A stretch of DNA of 42,545 bases from Elusimicrobiota bacterium (GTDB taxonomy: Bacteria; Elusimicrobiota; Elusimicrobia; Elusimicrobiales; UBA9959). Shown in pieces: positions 8,294-15,790 of the stretch. Location of the stretch: NCBI GenBank assembly GCA_003450815.1, contig DMES01000076.1, positions 1 to 42,545 of the forward strand. Direction: 5' to 3'. The notes beneath the pieces are model-generated. The model was not told the DNA's origin. It searched no databases and worked only from the letters and a program-made list of their open reading frames with translations. Position 1 is the stretch's first letter. Each line of letters opens with the position of its first letter. A program made the position numbers and the translations under genes.

Positions 8294-8339
8294 GTGAATT
8301 TGCCGGAAAAAAATCAGGAAGTCCTAGCCGGGAAAACCG

Positions 8340-8600
8340 TTATTTAGCGGCGGGATAAACGCTGATCTGTTTTTTATCGCGTTTGGCCCACTCAAATTTA
8401 ACCACGCCCGTAATTTTAGCGAACAGGGTGTCGTCGGAGCCCCTGCCCACATTGGCCCCGGGCAGGAATTTGGTGCCGCGCTGTCTTACCAGAATTTCAC
8501 CGGCGTTTACAACCTGGCTGCCGTAGCGCTTTACGCCAAGGCGCTGGCCCTGGCTATCGCGTCCGTTAGTGCTTGAACCTTGTGCTTTTGTATGAGCCAT
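8340..8600 (-). CDS. rpmA: Ribosomal protein L27
   Basis: 86-residue large-subunit protein whose N-terminus reaches the peptidyl-transferase centre. The sequence follows the L27 consensus throughout: MAHTKAQGSSTNGRDS at the N-terminus, then LGVKRYGSQVVNAGEILVRQ and RGTKF with GANVGRGSDDTLFA. The N-terminus begins directly with the mature MAH form, without the cleaved extension found in Firmicutes. It lies 7 bp after rplU, in a standard L21-L27-Obg operon. Confidence 0.97.
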   Translation of the reverse strand: MAHTKAQGSSTNGRDSQGQRLGVKRYGSQVVNAGEILVRQRGTKFLPGANVGRGSDDTLFAKITGVVKFEWAKRDKKQISVYPAAK

Positions 8601-8607
8601 ATTAAAC

Positions 8608-8919
8608 CTATGACAACTGAATTTCCTTTATTTCTATTTCCGTCAATTCCTGTCGGTGACCTAAGCTTCTTTCATAAGCTTTTTTGGGCTTCTTACGAAA
8701 AACCATCAATTTGTGGCTTTTGAGATGCCGCAGGACTCTTGCCGTTACTTTGGCTTCGGGAAGTTTGTTGATGGCGGCGCTTTTTTCCTCCTGCGACGCC
8801 GACCATAAAGCCTTAAAAGTCACTTCCGTGCCTTTTTCGGCAGGGAGTTTCTCGATTTGCAGAATCTCTCCCGGTACCACCCAGTATTGCTTTCCGCCTG
8901 TTTCAATTATCGCGTACAT
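8608..8919 (-). CDS. rplU: Ribosomal protein L21
   Basis: Large-subunit protein L21. The start MYAIIETGGKQYWV and the later KVTARVLRHLKSHKLMVFRKKPKK with RSLGHRQ match the family. An in-frame ATG lies 9 nt upstream (8928), but the family begins at MYAI. The choice of 8919 also fits a promoter-like pair whose -10 element (8929-8934) would overlap the upstream ATG. No Shine-Dalgarno is present, so the transcript may be leaderless. It is the first gene of the rplU-rpmA-obgE operon. Confidence 0.95.
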   Translation of the reverse strand: MYAIIETGGKQYWVVPGEILQIEKLPAEKGTEVTFKALWSASQEEKSAAINKLPEAKVTARVLRHLKSHKLMVFRKKPKKAYERSLGHRQELTEIEIKEIQLS

Positions 8920-8928
8920 AATAAACAT

Positions 8929-8957
8929 ATGGTAGCAAAAAAAGGACCGTTGGTAAA
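8929..8957 (-). promoter_or_regulatory. Candidate promoter of rplU
   Basis: On the minus strand TTTACC (8952-8957) and TACCAT (8929-8934) are 17 bp apart. The second box ends 9 nt before the chosen ATG. The boxes match the sigma-70 consensus only 4-5 of 6, so the support comes mainly from spacing. Confidence 0.35.
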
Positions 8958-8963
8958 GTAAAA

Positions 8964-8994
8964 TCCCAAATCCCCGTGGATGGAGGATTTGGGA
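8964..8994 (-). terminator. Probable terminator of the response regulator gene
   Basis: TCCCAAATCC pairs with GGATTTGGGA (8964-8973 with 8985-8994). On the minus strand the stem is followed by TTTTACTTT. It lies 30 bp after the stop of the response regulator gene and just before the rplU promoter. Confidence 0.55.
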
Positions 8995-9024
8995 CCGAAA
9001 GCATGAAAAATTAAAATAAAAGAA

Positions 9025-9381
9025 CTACGCGGATATCTTCTCAACCTCGGACGCTATTTTAGCGAAATCGAACGGTTTAGCCAGCACCGGTATTTCTTTC
9101 GGAATCCCCATCTCGGAAAGCTCGCTGGCAGTTGCTCCTGTAATTATTATTATGGGTATCCCGGCAAGGCCTGGATACATATCCAGCATGGCTATCATTG
9201 AATTGCCGGTCATTTGAGGCATGTGAAGGTCGGTCACAACTAGATCAGGCCGTTGACTAAGGGCCATTTTCACCAGTTCCATGCCGTCGCCAGCGCTATT
9301 AACAGTATGCCCCATCCCTTCAAGAAAATCAGTAAGAAGGAGACGGAGAGCTTCATCATCCTCAGCTATAAGTATCGTCAT
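9025..9381 (-). CDS. Single-domain response regulator (CheY-like receiver)
   Basis: A 118-residue stand-alone receiver domain, with no output domain. The acidic pocket is D8-D9, the phospho-acceptor is D51 in VVTDLHMP, the switch Thr is T81 in IITGAT, and the conserved Lys is K102 in LAKPFD. All key residues are present, so it should be phosphorylated. No kinase is adjacent; the histidine kinase at 29129-31273 is the only one in the window and a link is speculative. Such proteins act by protein contact, or as phosphate relays. Confidence 0.9.
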   Translation of the reverse strand: MTILIAEDDEALRLLLTDFLEGMGHTVNSAGDGMELVKMALSQRPDLVVTDLHMPQMTGNSMIAMLDMYPGLAGIPIIIITGATASELSEMGIPKEIPVLAKPFDFAKIASEVEKISA

Positions 9382-9567
9382 ATTGTATCAGCCATAAGTA
9401 TATGTAACCATATAATATCAAAAAGGTGGTCAGGTAGTCATGCTATTTCTGGCGGGGGGGATTTTCGGAATTTTAGGGTATGAAAGCCGGGCGGATAATT
9501 AATAGAATAAGGCGGGAGTAATTTTTTTGCTTTTGCCTGCAACCTGGTACCTTTTAAGGAGCGAAAT

Positions 9568-10254
9568 ATGATTAAAGATGTAGCTGAACTTTTCACACAG
9601 CCGGTACTGAAAATATGGGGCATTTTTGTCGCCTATGTTCCGAATATAATTGCGGCGCTTATATTTATCCTTTTCGGTCTTTTTGCCGCCCGCCTGTTAA
9701 GTTCGCTGCTTGAGACATTTCTGCGTAAAATAAAGTTCGACAGCTATACCAGCCGTGTCGGGATTAACGAGGTTATGACCCGCTTCGGTTTCGGTAAATC
9801 CATGGTTACCATACTGGGTTTTCTTATTTACTGGTCAATGATCCTGGTGTTTTTCGTGTCAGCGGCCGACATCCTGAACCTGACCGCCATTGCGCAGATA
9901 CTTGAAAAGATACTCATTATCTTTATTCCCAGGATCGCGGCATCTATTTTTATAGCTTTCGGCGGCCTGCTTTTTGCAAGATTTATGGCTGATGTGGTGC
10001 TTAATTCCGCTACCGCAAATAATCTGCGCGGGGGGAAATCGCTTTCAAGAATAGTTAACTTCGTGATACTGGTATTTACGGCTATAGCGGCCGTTGAACA
10101 GATGGGGATTGAAATGAAGGTTATCCGTTCCAGTATCAATATCCTTTTCGCCTCAATGGGCTTGGCGTTCGCGATAGCCGTGGGCCTTGGGGCCAAGGAT
10201 ATAGTTCACGAAATTATCAAAGGTATGTTTACGGAAAATAAGGACGAAAAATAA
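9568..10254 (+). CDS. CmpX-like membrane protein with mechanosensitive-channel-type helices
   Basis: A 228-residue integral membrane protein with about five hydrophobic segments (roughly residues 28-50, 78-100, 110-150, 160-180, 188-210). The repeating pattern of a helix followed by a Gly/Ala-rich amphipathic segment (GLAFAIAVGLGAKDIVHEII at the C-terminus) matches the TM_helix family, related to MscS channels. The soluble beta domain and C-terminal cage of true MscS are missing. AAGGAG precedes the ATG. Ion conduction is inferred from family only. Confidence 0.7.
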   Translation: MIKDVAELFTQPVLKIWGIFVAYVPNIIAALIFILFGLFAARLLSSLLETFLRKIKFDSYTSRVGINEVMTRFGFGKSMVTILGFLIYWSMILVFFVSAADILNLTAIAQILEKILIIFIPRIAASIFIAFGGLLFARFMADVVLNSATANNLRGGKSLSRIVNFVILVFTAIAAVEQMGIEMKVIRSSINILFASMGLAFAIAVGLGAKDIVHEIIKGMFTENKDEK

Positions 10255-10262
10255 TAGTTATA

Positions 10263-10325
10263 AGGGGTCAGGTCTTGATTCTTGACCTACCCAATACTAA
10301 AGTCAAGAATCAAGACCTGACCCCT
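10263..10325. terminator. Bidirectional hairpin between the CmpX-like gene and rpoD
   Basis: A perfect 24-bp inverted repeat (10263-10286 with 10302-10325) with a 15-nt loop separates two convergent genes. The arm contains GGTCTTGATTCTTGAC and has weak 7-nt periodicity. It probably ends transcription from both sides. Confidence 0.7.
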
Positions 10326-10348
10326 GTTTCCGAACTCCCAACTATTCA

Positions 10349-12058
10349 CTAATCCATGTAATCCCTGAGCATTTTGCTGCGGGAAGGGTGGCGCAGCTTG
10401 CGGATGGCTTTGGCCTCTATCTGGCGTACCCGCTCCCTGGTGACGCGGAAAATCTTTCCCACTTCCTCAAGGGTTCGCGGGTACCCCGACTCGATGCCGA
10501 AGCGGAGTTTTATTATTTTAGCTTCCCGCTCCGTGAGAGTGTCGAGGATTTTTGTCACCTCGCGCCTGCGCAAAAGCTCTATGGCCGAGTAGGAGGGGGG
10601 GAGCCCTGCCTTGTCCTCAATAAAGTCCTCAAGATGTGAATCCTCGTCTTCACCGATGGGGGTGGAAAGAGAGATGGGGTCCTGCATTATCTTCATGGCA
10701 TTTTTAACTTTATCCATGGAGATATGCATGTGTTTGGAGTATTCCTCAATAGCCGGGTCGCGCCCGAATTCCTGCCGATACTTTCTGGTAACCTTCATCA
10801 GTTTCGAAACCAGTTCTTTCATGTGCACGGGAATGCGGATGGTTCGCGCCTGGTCGGCGATGGCGCGGTTTATTGACTGGCGTATCCACCATGTGGCATA
10901 GGTGGAAAATTTAAAGCCGCGCTTGTATTCAAATTTTTCCACGGCTTTCATCAGGCCCAGCCCGCCTTCCTGTATCAGGTCAGAAAGTTCCAGGTTGGAA
11001 TTTACATGCTTTTTGGCGATTGAAACCACCAGGCGCAGATTGGCTTTAATGAGTTTGAGCTTGTCCTGAAGGATCTGGTCCTCAAGAAAGGTTATCTTTT
11101 CGTTTAAAGCCATAAACTCGTCCGGCTCAATGGGCAGAGTTTTTATAAGATGACGCTCGCGTTCGCTGATGGCTTCGGCATTTACCAGCGCGGCTTCCAC
11201 CTCGGTGGTGTTGTATCCCCACTTGGATTTGAAAGCGGACGCTTTCATGCGGTTTTTTGCCACCAGTTCGTAATCCGCTTTTAACTTTTTCAGATCGCCG
11301 TAGTGCTTCTCATATTTTTCCAGCTCCTGGCGGTATTCCCGTATTTTATGGGCCAGGTTCTTTATTTTATTGGTAAGGCGCTTTATTTTTTCCTGGTTCA
11401 GGTTGAGGTTAATAATATTGTTCACTATCTGCATTCGCTTGGAATCAAGCACGGCGCCCAGCTTCTTTTTCATCTCATTTGAAATTCCCGGAGTCTCCAT
11501 GCGCTCGTATAGTTTTTCCATCTCGCGCTCTATCCGGGTTATCAGGTGAGCCACATTTTTCATTTTTCGCTTCATGGCCGAAAGTTCCTGCGTGGATTTG
11601 CGGCCGCGCGGCATGAGTTCTTTAGTGGTCATTTCATCCTGCTCAATTAAGGTTTCCCAGTTGCGTATTTCCCGGAGTGTTATGGGCGACTCAAGCACCA
11701 GCATGCGCAGTTCGCGTTCCCGTTCCCTGATATTGCGCGCCAGCGTCACTTCTTCGTCGCGCGTGAGCAGGGGAACCTTTCCCATCTCGGAGAGATACAT
11801 GCGTATGGAGTTAGACACATCCGGGGTCGCGCCCCATTCTTCCGTGTATGCCTCGCGCTCGGCCGCAGCCACCATCTTGAATTTCTTTCGGTCCACGACT
11901 TCAATGCCAAGGTCTTCAAGCGTGCCCATAAGTGTGTCTATTTCCTCGCTTGACATGGAGGCGTTCGTGAGCGAGCGGTTCATCTCCTCAAGAGTTACAT
12001 AGCCGTGTTCCTTTCCCAACTCCACCAAATCTCTTAAAGCTTTTCTGGGTTGTGCCAT
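10349..12058 (-). CDS. rpoD: Primary sigma factor (sigma-70)
   Basis: Housekeeping RNA polymerase sigma subunit, 569 residues. Region 1.1 occupies about residues 1-60. Region 1.2 contains DVSNSIRMYLSEMGKVPLL. A charged helical non-conserved region follows. Region 2 (about 330-405) has LVVSIAKKH, DLIQEGGLGLMKAVEKF and FSTYATWWIRQSINRA. Region 4 contains LEEVGKIFRVTRERVRQIEAKA near the C-terminus. Region 2.4 and 4.2 sequences are standard, so TTGACA/TATAAT promoters are expected, as seen in this window. AAGGAGAT precedes the ATG. It follows rpsU and dnaG in the classic macromolecular-synthesis order. Confidence 0.97.
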   Translation of the reverse strand: MAQPRKALRDLVELGKEHGYVTLEEMNRSLTNASMSSEEIDTLMGTLEDLGIEVVDRKKFKMVAAAEREAYTEEWGATPDVSNSIRMYLSEMGKVPLLTRDEEVTLARNIRERERELRMLVLESPITLREIRNWETLIEQDEMTTKELMPRGRKSTQELSAMKRKMKNVAHLITRIEREMEKLYERMETPGISNEMKKKLGAVLDSKRMQIVNNIINLNLNQEKIKRLTNKIKNLAHKIREYRQELEKYEKHYGDLKKLKADYELVAKNRMKASAFKSKWGYNTTEVEAALVNAEAISERERHLIKTLPIEPDEFMALNEKITFLEDQILQDKLKLIKANLRLVVSIAKKHVNSNLELSDLIQEGGLGLMKAVEKFEYKRGFKFSTYATWWIRQSINRAIADQARTIRIPVHMKELVSKLMKVTRKYRQEFGRDPAIEEYSKHMHISMDKVKNAMKIMQDPISLSTPIGEDEDSHLEDFIEDKAGLPPSYSAIELLRRREVTKILDTLTEREAKIIKLRFGIESGYPRTLEEVGKIFRVTRERVRQIEAKAIRKLRHPSRSKMLRDYMD

Positions 12059-12080
12059 TTTTCTATCTCCTTATACTGCT

Positions 12081-13817
12081 TTACTCGCCCGTCTTGCCTC
12101 TTAGTTCTGTCAGCTGTTTTAGCTCCTCCAGCTGTGAGGGGGTAAGCGTCGAATAATTTTTATTCAGTTCTTTCCGCCGTCTTTCGTGCGAAATCTTTTT
12201 AAGCATTTTAACCGTTTTCGCCGCATTTTGAGCCGGGTCCAGGTCGCTTGCGATGTCGGCCACGGAAAGTTTCATTATCAGGGCCGCTTCTTCAGGAAGT
12301 TTTTCAATTAGCGCCGCCGCGGCCCGGGCGCGGTTGAGCGGCTCAAGATTCTTTATTTCAGAAAAAATTCTTCTGGTCAGCGGGTGGGAAAGGTCGCTCT
12401 CCTCAAGGCCTTCAGCGCAGACGGTCAGCTCAGTGTTCTTAAGAAGAAGCTGTATGAAGCCCAATTCAAGCGCCGGCATACTCAGTGGGACGGACGCTTC
12501 TTCAGACTTTCTTTCTTTGCCAGGTTCCCCGCTTTTTTTCTTAAGCTGTTGTAAAACCGAAACTTCCGAAACCTCAAAACGGGCCGCTATATTTTTTACC
12601 CATTCGCTTTTAAGTATCTCATCGCCCTGTTTTGAAACTGTTTCAAGAAGCGCGTCTATGGCCCGGGCCTTGTCCTGCGAGGAAACCGCGGCGCGGTTCT
12701 TGAAAAACAGGTTCATCCGGAAGTCCAGCGGGTCGGCCGCGTCCGCAATCTTCTGGGCGAAAGCTTCCGGCCCGTTTTCATTGAGATACTCGTCCGGGTC
12801 AAGTCCTTTGTCAAGTTCGGCGATCCGTGAATATAAGCCGGCTTCCATGAAAATTTCCGCCGCCCGCACCGAGGCTTTTATGCCGGCGGCGTCAGGGTCA
12901 AACATTATTATGGTGTCTTTTGCGTGGCGCTTTATGAAAGAGGCGTGTTCAAGGGTCAGCGCCGTGCCAAGCGGCGCCACGGCAAAATCCACTCCGTGCT
13001 GGTGCGCGCTGATAACGTCCATGTAGCCCTCAAGCAAAAGAAGGCGGCCGCTTTTTCTTATTCCGGCCAGCGCTCTGTCAAGCCCGTATAAGGTTTTCCG
13101 CTTTGAGAATACGGGGGTCTCCGGAGAATTCAGGTACTTGGGTTCTCCCGAATCCAGTATCCTGCCGCCAAAAGCCGTTACCGCGCCCGTCTGCGTCCTT
13201 ATCGGGAACATTATGCGCCCGCGGAAATAATCATATGGGCTGCCGTCGGAGTCTCTGAGTCCGGAAAGGCCCGCTCTGGCAAGCAGGTCCTTTGAAAAGC
13301 CTTTGCCCAGCAGTTCCTGTGTCATGGCGTTATCGTTTGCGGGCGCGTATCCCAGGCCGAAAGCTTCAACGGTGGCCTTGTTTATTTTCCTGGCGCCAAG
13401 ATAAAGCCGCGCTTTTTCTCCGCCTGAAGAAAAAAGAAATTTTTTATAAAACTCGCAGGCGGCGGCGAGGGCCTTCTTTATTTCAAGGATTTCTCGGTCG
13501 GCGGCGCTTAATCCCGTAAAATGCCGGTCTTCCCATGCGAGCCCAGCCTTTTGCGCAAGCTTGCGGGCCGCCTCTGGGAAGGTCAGCCCCTCTATCTTCA
13601 TGACGAAGGTGAAGACATCTCCGCCTTCGTTACAGCCGAAGCAGTAAAAGATCTGCTTGTCGGGGCTGACCGTGAAAGACGGGGTTTTTTCGTTGTGAAA
13701 CGGGCAGGGAGCCTTGTAATTGCGGCCGGCGCGTCTGAGCGCCGGGACATAGTCTTTTACTACATCCACTATGTCCAGCTTTTCTCTTATTGATTCAATC
13801 GCGGAATTTGATGCCAT
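12081..13817 (-). CDS. dnaG: DNA primase
   Basis: Makes RNA primers at the replication fork. From the chosen ATG the protein has 578 residues. The zinc finger is C38-H41-C59-C62 (CPFH and CFGC), the catalytic core contains YFRGRIMFPI, the TOPRIM acidic motif is LLLEGYMDV with MFDPDAAG, and a helical C-terminal region would bind the replicative helicase. An upstream in-frame ATG at 13886 adds 23 residues, but these translate the intergenic heptamer repeat, and the family starts at about MASNSAIESIREKLDIV. No Shine-Dalgarno is visible. rpoD begins 22 bp downstream. Confidence 0.95.
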   Translation of the reverse strand: MASNSAIESIREKLDIVDVVKDYVPALRRAGRNYKAPCPFHNEKTPSFTVSPDKQIFYCFGCNEGGDVFTFVMKIEGLTFPEAARKLAQKAGLAWEDRHFTGLSAADREILEIKKALAAACEFYKKFLFSSGGEKARLYLGARKINKATVEAFGLGYAPANDNAMTQELLGKGFSKDLLARAGLSGLRDSDGSPYDYFRGRIMFPIRTQTGAVTAFGGRILDSGEPKYLNSPETPVFSKRKTLYGLDRALAGIRKSGRLLLLEGYMDVISAHQHGVDFAVAPLGTALTLEHASFIKRHAKDTIIMFDPDAAGIKASVRAAEIFMEAGLYSRIAELDKGLDPDEYLNENGPEAFAQKIADAADPLDFRMNLFFKNRAAVSSQDKARAIDALLETVSKQGDEILKSEWVKNIAARFEVSEVSVLQQLKKKSGEPGKERKSEEASVPLSMPALELGFIQLLLKNTELTVCAEGLEESDLSHPLTRRIFSEIKNLEPLNRARAAAALIEKLPEEAALIMKLSVADIASDLDPAQNAAKTVKMLKKISHERRRKELNKNYSTLTPSQLEELKQLTELRGKTGE

Positions 13818-13837
13818 GGTAAAATGAAAATAACCGC

Positions 13838-13935
13838 TTAGGCAGTTAGGCTGCAGGCAGTCAGGCCGCAGGTAAGAAGCGAACACGACTAACAGTCGTC
13901 AGCCTTTAACCTTCAGCCTACAGCCTACAGCCTAA
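13838..13935. repeat. Heptamer hairpin element, GGCTGTA/CAGCCTA type
   Basis: Left-arm units GGCAGTT, AGGCTGC, AGGCAGT and CAGGCCG face right-arm units CTTCAGC, CTACAGC, CTACAGC and CTAA. It fills the gap between rpsU and dnaG. The same type occurs at 19508-19582. Confidence 0.7.
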
Positions 13936-13961
13936 ACAACCTGAGTAGTTGCGAAGAGGGT

Positions 13962-14153
13962 CTAGTAAGACCGTCTGCCCTTGCGGATCTTGCGCCTTAA
14001 CTCTTCCGATTTTTGTTTTCTCTTGACACTTGGCGGGAGGTAGTGTTCCCTGCGTTTAATGTCTTTAAGCACGCCGCTGCGTTCGCACTCATGCTTGAAA
14101 CGCCTGAGAGCTTCTTCTATGTTTTCTTCGTCTCTTAGTTTGATAAATACCAC
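13962..14153 (-). CDS. rpsU: Ribosomal protein S21
   Basis: Small basic 30S protein. The family signature is clear: EEALRRFKHECERSGVL, then KRREHYLPPSVKRKQKSE and a Lys/Arg-rich tail. An in-frame ATG exists at 14177, but the GTG at 14153 gives MVFIKLRDEE, the usual N-terminus, and an AAAGGGTGG Shine-Dalgarno stands about 8 nt before it. It precedes dnaG and rpoD, reproducing the rpsU-dnaG-rpoD operon. Upstream lies a structured 220-bp leader with a duplicated 33-bp segment. Confidence 0.92.
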   Translation of the reverse strand: MVFIKLRDEENIEEALRRFKHECERSGVLKDIKRREHYLPPSVKRKQKSEELRRKIRKGRRSY

Positions 14154-14171
14154 TGTAATCACCACCCTTTG

Positions 14172-14204
14172 TCGCACCCCGCCCGCACTGCAAAGCGTTC
14201 GGGG
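14172..14204. repeat. 33-bp direct repeat, copy 1 (rpsU leader)
   Basis: An exact 33-bp match to 14359-14391. On the minus strand it begins CCCCGAACGCTTTGCAGTGC. This copy ends just before the rpsU Shine-Dalgarno, so it lies in the rpsU leader. Confidence 0.85.
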
Positions 14205-14358
14205 CGATTAACGCCGGCCTTTAAGCGGTGGCGGCCGGTGCTCTACGAGGGGAACTACGTTCCCCTTCGTCGTTCGCTTCGCCGCCTTCGGCGGCCCGCT
14301 CACTGAACCTCTTTTAAATGGACCCCGTGCTCACTACGAAGGTAATCGCACGGGCCTA
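14205..14358 (-). promoter_or_regulatory. Structured leader region upstream of rpsU
   Basis: Between the two 33-bp repeats are several hairpins: GGGGAAC/GTTCCCC with a 3-nt loop, GCCGC/GCGGC closed by a CUUCGG-type tetraloop, and GCACGGG/CCCGTGC. No plausible protein is encoded. A regulatory leader for the rpsU-dnaG-rpoD transcript is one reading; a degraded repeat element is another. Confidence 0.4.
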
Positions 14359-14391
14359 TCGCACCCCGCCCGCACTGCAAAGCGTTCGGGG
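14359..14391. repeat. 33-bp direct repeat, copy 2
   Basis: Identical to 14172-14204. It begins about 12 bp after the HIT gene stop codon on the minus strand, so the two copies bracket the whole HIT-rpsU intergenic region. Confidence 0.85.
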
Positions 14392-14403
14392 TTATCATCG
14401 TCT

Positions 14404-14748
14404 TCAACCGGGGGGCCACATCAGCCTTCTGCCGCCCAGAATATGATAGTGGATATGGTCCACCGTCTGACCGGCCTTATGGCCGTTATTAAGCACCAGC
14501 CTGAAGGCTTCTCCTATTCCAAGCTCGTGCGCTATTTCTTTGGCTGCATACTGCAGCTTGCCCAGTAGTTCAATGTCTTCCGCTTGGGCCTTGGCAAGAC
14601 ACACGATGTGTTTTTTAGGGATTATTATTACATGTGTGGGTGCCTGCGGATTCAAATCGTAAAAAGCCATGAGATCAGCATTCTCGCGGATGATTCTGGC
14701 TTGTACTTCCTTTTCAGCAATGCGGCAAAAAATACAATTGGACGCCAT
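14404..14748 (-). CDS. HIT family nucleotide-binding protein (HINT type)
   Basis: A 114-residue histidine-triad protein, expected to hydrolyse nucleoside phosphoramidates or related AMP conjugates. The N-terminus has the CIFCRIAEKEV segment of the HINT branch, including two cysteines that often bind zinc. The catalytic triad is H98-I-H100-Y-H102 in DHIHYHILGGR at the C-terminus. The length is typical. A TAGAAT hexamer ends 8 nt before the ATG and no Shine-Dalgarno is present, suggesting a leaderless start. It may lead the rpsU-dnaG-rpoD transcript. Confidence 0.92.
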   Translation of the reverse strand: MASNCIFCRIAEKEVQARIIRENADLMAFYDLNPQAPTHVIIIPKKHIVCLAKAQAEDIELLGKLQYAAKEIAHELGIGEAFRLVLNNGHKAGQTVDHIHYHILGGRRLMWPPG

Positions 14749-14756
14749 CTAGATAC

Positions 14757-14786
14757 ATTCTATTAGTTTTAGTGGCCGGTAGGCAA
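14757..14786 (-). promoter_or_regulatory. Candidate promoter of the HIT gene
   Basis: Minus strand: TTGCCT (14781-14786), 18 bp, TAGAAT (14757-14762), then 8 nt to the ATG. The -10 matches consensus at 5 of 6 positions and the -35 at 4 of 6. Confidence 0.45.
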
Positions 14787-14816
14787 ATTGTTGTTGCGAG
14801 AGCGCCGTAACTATTT

Positions 14817-14948
14817 CTACAGCCGCACTTTTATCGCGTAGTGGCAAAGCTTGCTTTGCCTTTTTTGCAGAGCAAGCTCTGCAACTACGCAGACATATGA
14901 GAGCTCCACAGGTTCACTGAATATTTACATCGGAAAGTGCGGCTGTAG
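14817..14948. repeat. Long inverted repeat enclosing three-way-junction copy 3
   Basis: CTACAGCCGCACTTT (14817-14831) is the exact reverse complement of 14934-14948. It surrounds the third three-way-junction repeat and about 40 bp of other sequence. With the heptamer element after it, this explains most of the 330-bp gene-free stretch 14749-15078. Confidence 0.75.
14836..14890. repeat. Three-way-junction repeat, copy 3 (inner hairpins swapped)
   Basis: The outer stem GCGTAGT/ACTACGC (14836-14842 with 14884-14890) encloses GGCAAAGC/GCTTTGCC (14843-14850 with 14853-14860) and GCAGAGC/GCTCTGC (14867-14873 with 14876-14882). The inner hairpins are in the reverse order to copies 1 and 2, so this is the same element on the other strand. 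Confidence 0.8.
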
Positions 14949-14957
14949 AACTATTCA

Positions 14958-15074
14958 AGTAGTCAGAAGTCAGAATTCAGGAGTCAGAAGCTGGAAGCCA
15001 AGAGCCGGAAAGCTATCGGAAGCTGGTTCGTGTCAGCTATTCTGGATTCTGACTTCTGAATTCTGACTTCTGAA
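14958..15074. repeat. Heptamer hairpin element, GTCAGAA type
   Basis: Clear 7-nt units: AGTCAGA, AGTCAGA, ATTCAGG, AGTCAGA in the left arm and GATTCTG, ACTTCTG, AATTCTG, ACTTCTG in the right arm. It ends about 5 bp after the stop of the AphA-like gene on the minus strand and may act as its 3' end. Confidence 0.8.
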
Positions 15075-15078
15075 ACCA

Positions 15079-15789
15079 CTAAAACTCCGACAGCGGCAGT
15101 ATATATTCCTTGAATTTGCCGGGGTTGTATAAACAGCTATTTGAGGATTTTTTGTTTTTGCGTATCCTCACCGGCGTGACCTCCGCTTTTATTGCCTGTA
15201 TTACGCCTTCATCCGAGGGTGTGAAATAAAACACAAAACGACTTCGTTCAAGCAATTCGTACTTTTGGTTTTCATCTGTGGTAAAATGAAAGTAATCAGC
15301 CAGAGTTTTCCATGAATTTTCAAGGCTGTCTGAGCCTTGCCGTGTGCGTCCGCAGAAAATTTCCACCTTGAATCCCAGGGCCTTAAAAAGCCATGCAGTC
15401 AGCCAGGGTATGGGCTTGATATGTTCGTATTTATACGCCCTGTTTACTGTGTTCCAATAATCCGCGCCCGCAAAAACATCTTCGGCAGGCAAGTCCCGCT
15501 TTTTAAATTCCTCGCTGTAACCGCCGGTTAAAATATCATCCGTGTCAGCGCGCTTTCCAGCGCCAAAAGTGCGGGGTGAGGGGCTGATAACAGGGGGGGC
15601 AGCTTTGTAATTCTGCGCGCTTTTGAAAGCAGGGGTTGAAAAAACCAGGCCATCGTCGTATTCAAAGCCGACCTTAAAGCCGATAAGAGTTATTACGCTG
15701 AAAAGCACACCCCACGATCCGGCTAGCGTCGCGAAAACTCGCAGGCGTGTGAACCATTTTGAAAAAAAAGCGCCAATAGCCGAGAACAT
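15079..15789 (-). CDS. Membrane-anchored AphA-like (HAD IIIB) protein with altered catalytic motif
   Basis: 236 residues from the ATG at 15789, which has AAGGA upstream; an in-frame ATG at 15858 lies inside the previous gene. One hydrophobic segment (about residues 20-37) anchors the N-terminus. The rest resembles class B acid phosphatase AphA: FEYDDGLVFSTPAF (42-55), DYWNTVNRAY, CGRTRQG, LADYFHF. The DxDxT nucleophile motif reads EYDDG, so the nucleophile Asp is Glu and the Thr is Gly, and the GDSDND motif reads TPSDEG. It is probably not a working phosphatase; a binding or sensing role is speculation. It starts 1 bp after the nucleotidase-like gene. Confidence 0.6.
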   Translation of the reverse strand: MFSAIGAFFSKWFTRLRVFATLAGSWGVLFSVITLIGFKVGFEYDDGLVFSTPAFKSAQNYKAAPPVISPSPRTFGAGKRADTDDILTGGYSEEFKKRDLPAEDVFAGADYWNTVNRAYKYEHIKPIPWLTAWLFKALGFKVEIFCGRTRQGSDSLENSWKTLADYFHFTTDENQKYELLERSRFVFYFTPSDEGVIQAIKAEVTPVRIRKNKKSSNSCLYNPGKFKEYILPLSEF

Positions 15790-15790
15790 T

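Noticed and set aside
13818..13886. 23-residue N-terminal extension of DnaG
   Set aside because: It is a translation of the intergenic heptamer repeat and the gap after it. DnaG proteins start at the residues just before IREKLDIVDVV.
14851..15066. 71-residue plus-strand ORF between the HIT and AphA-like genes
   Set aside because: It is made entirely of the junction repeat and heptamer element.
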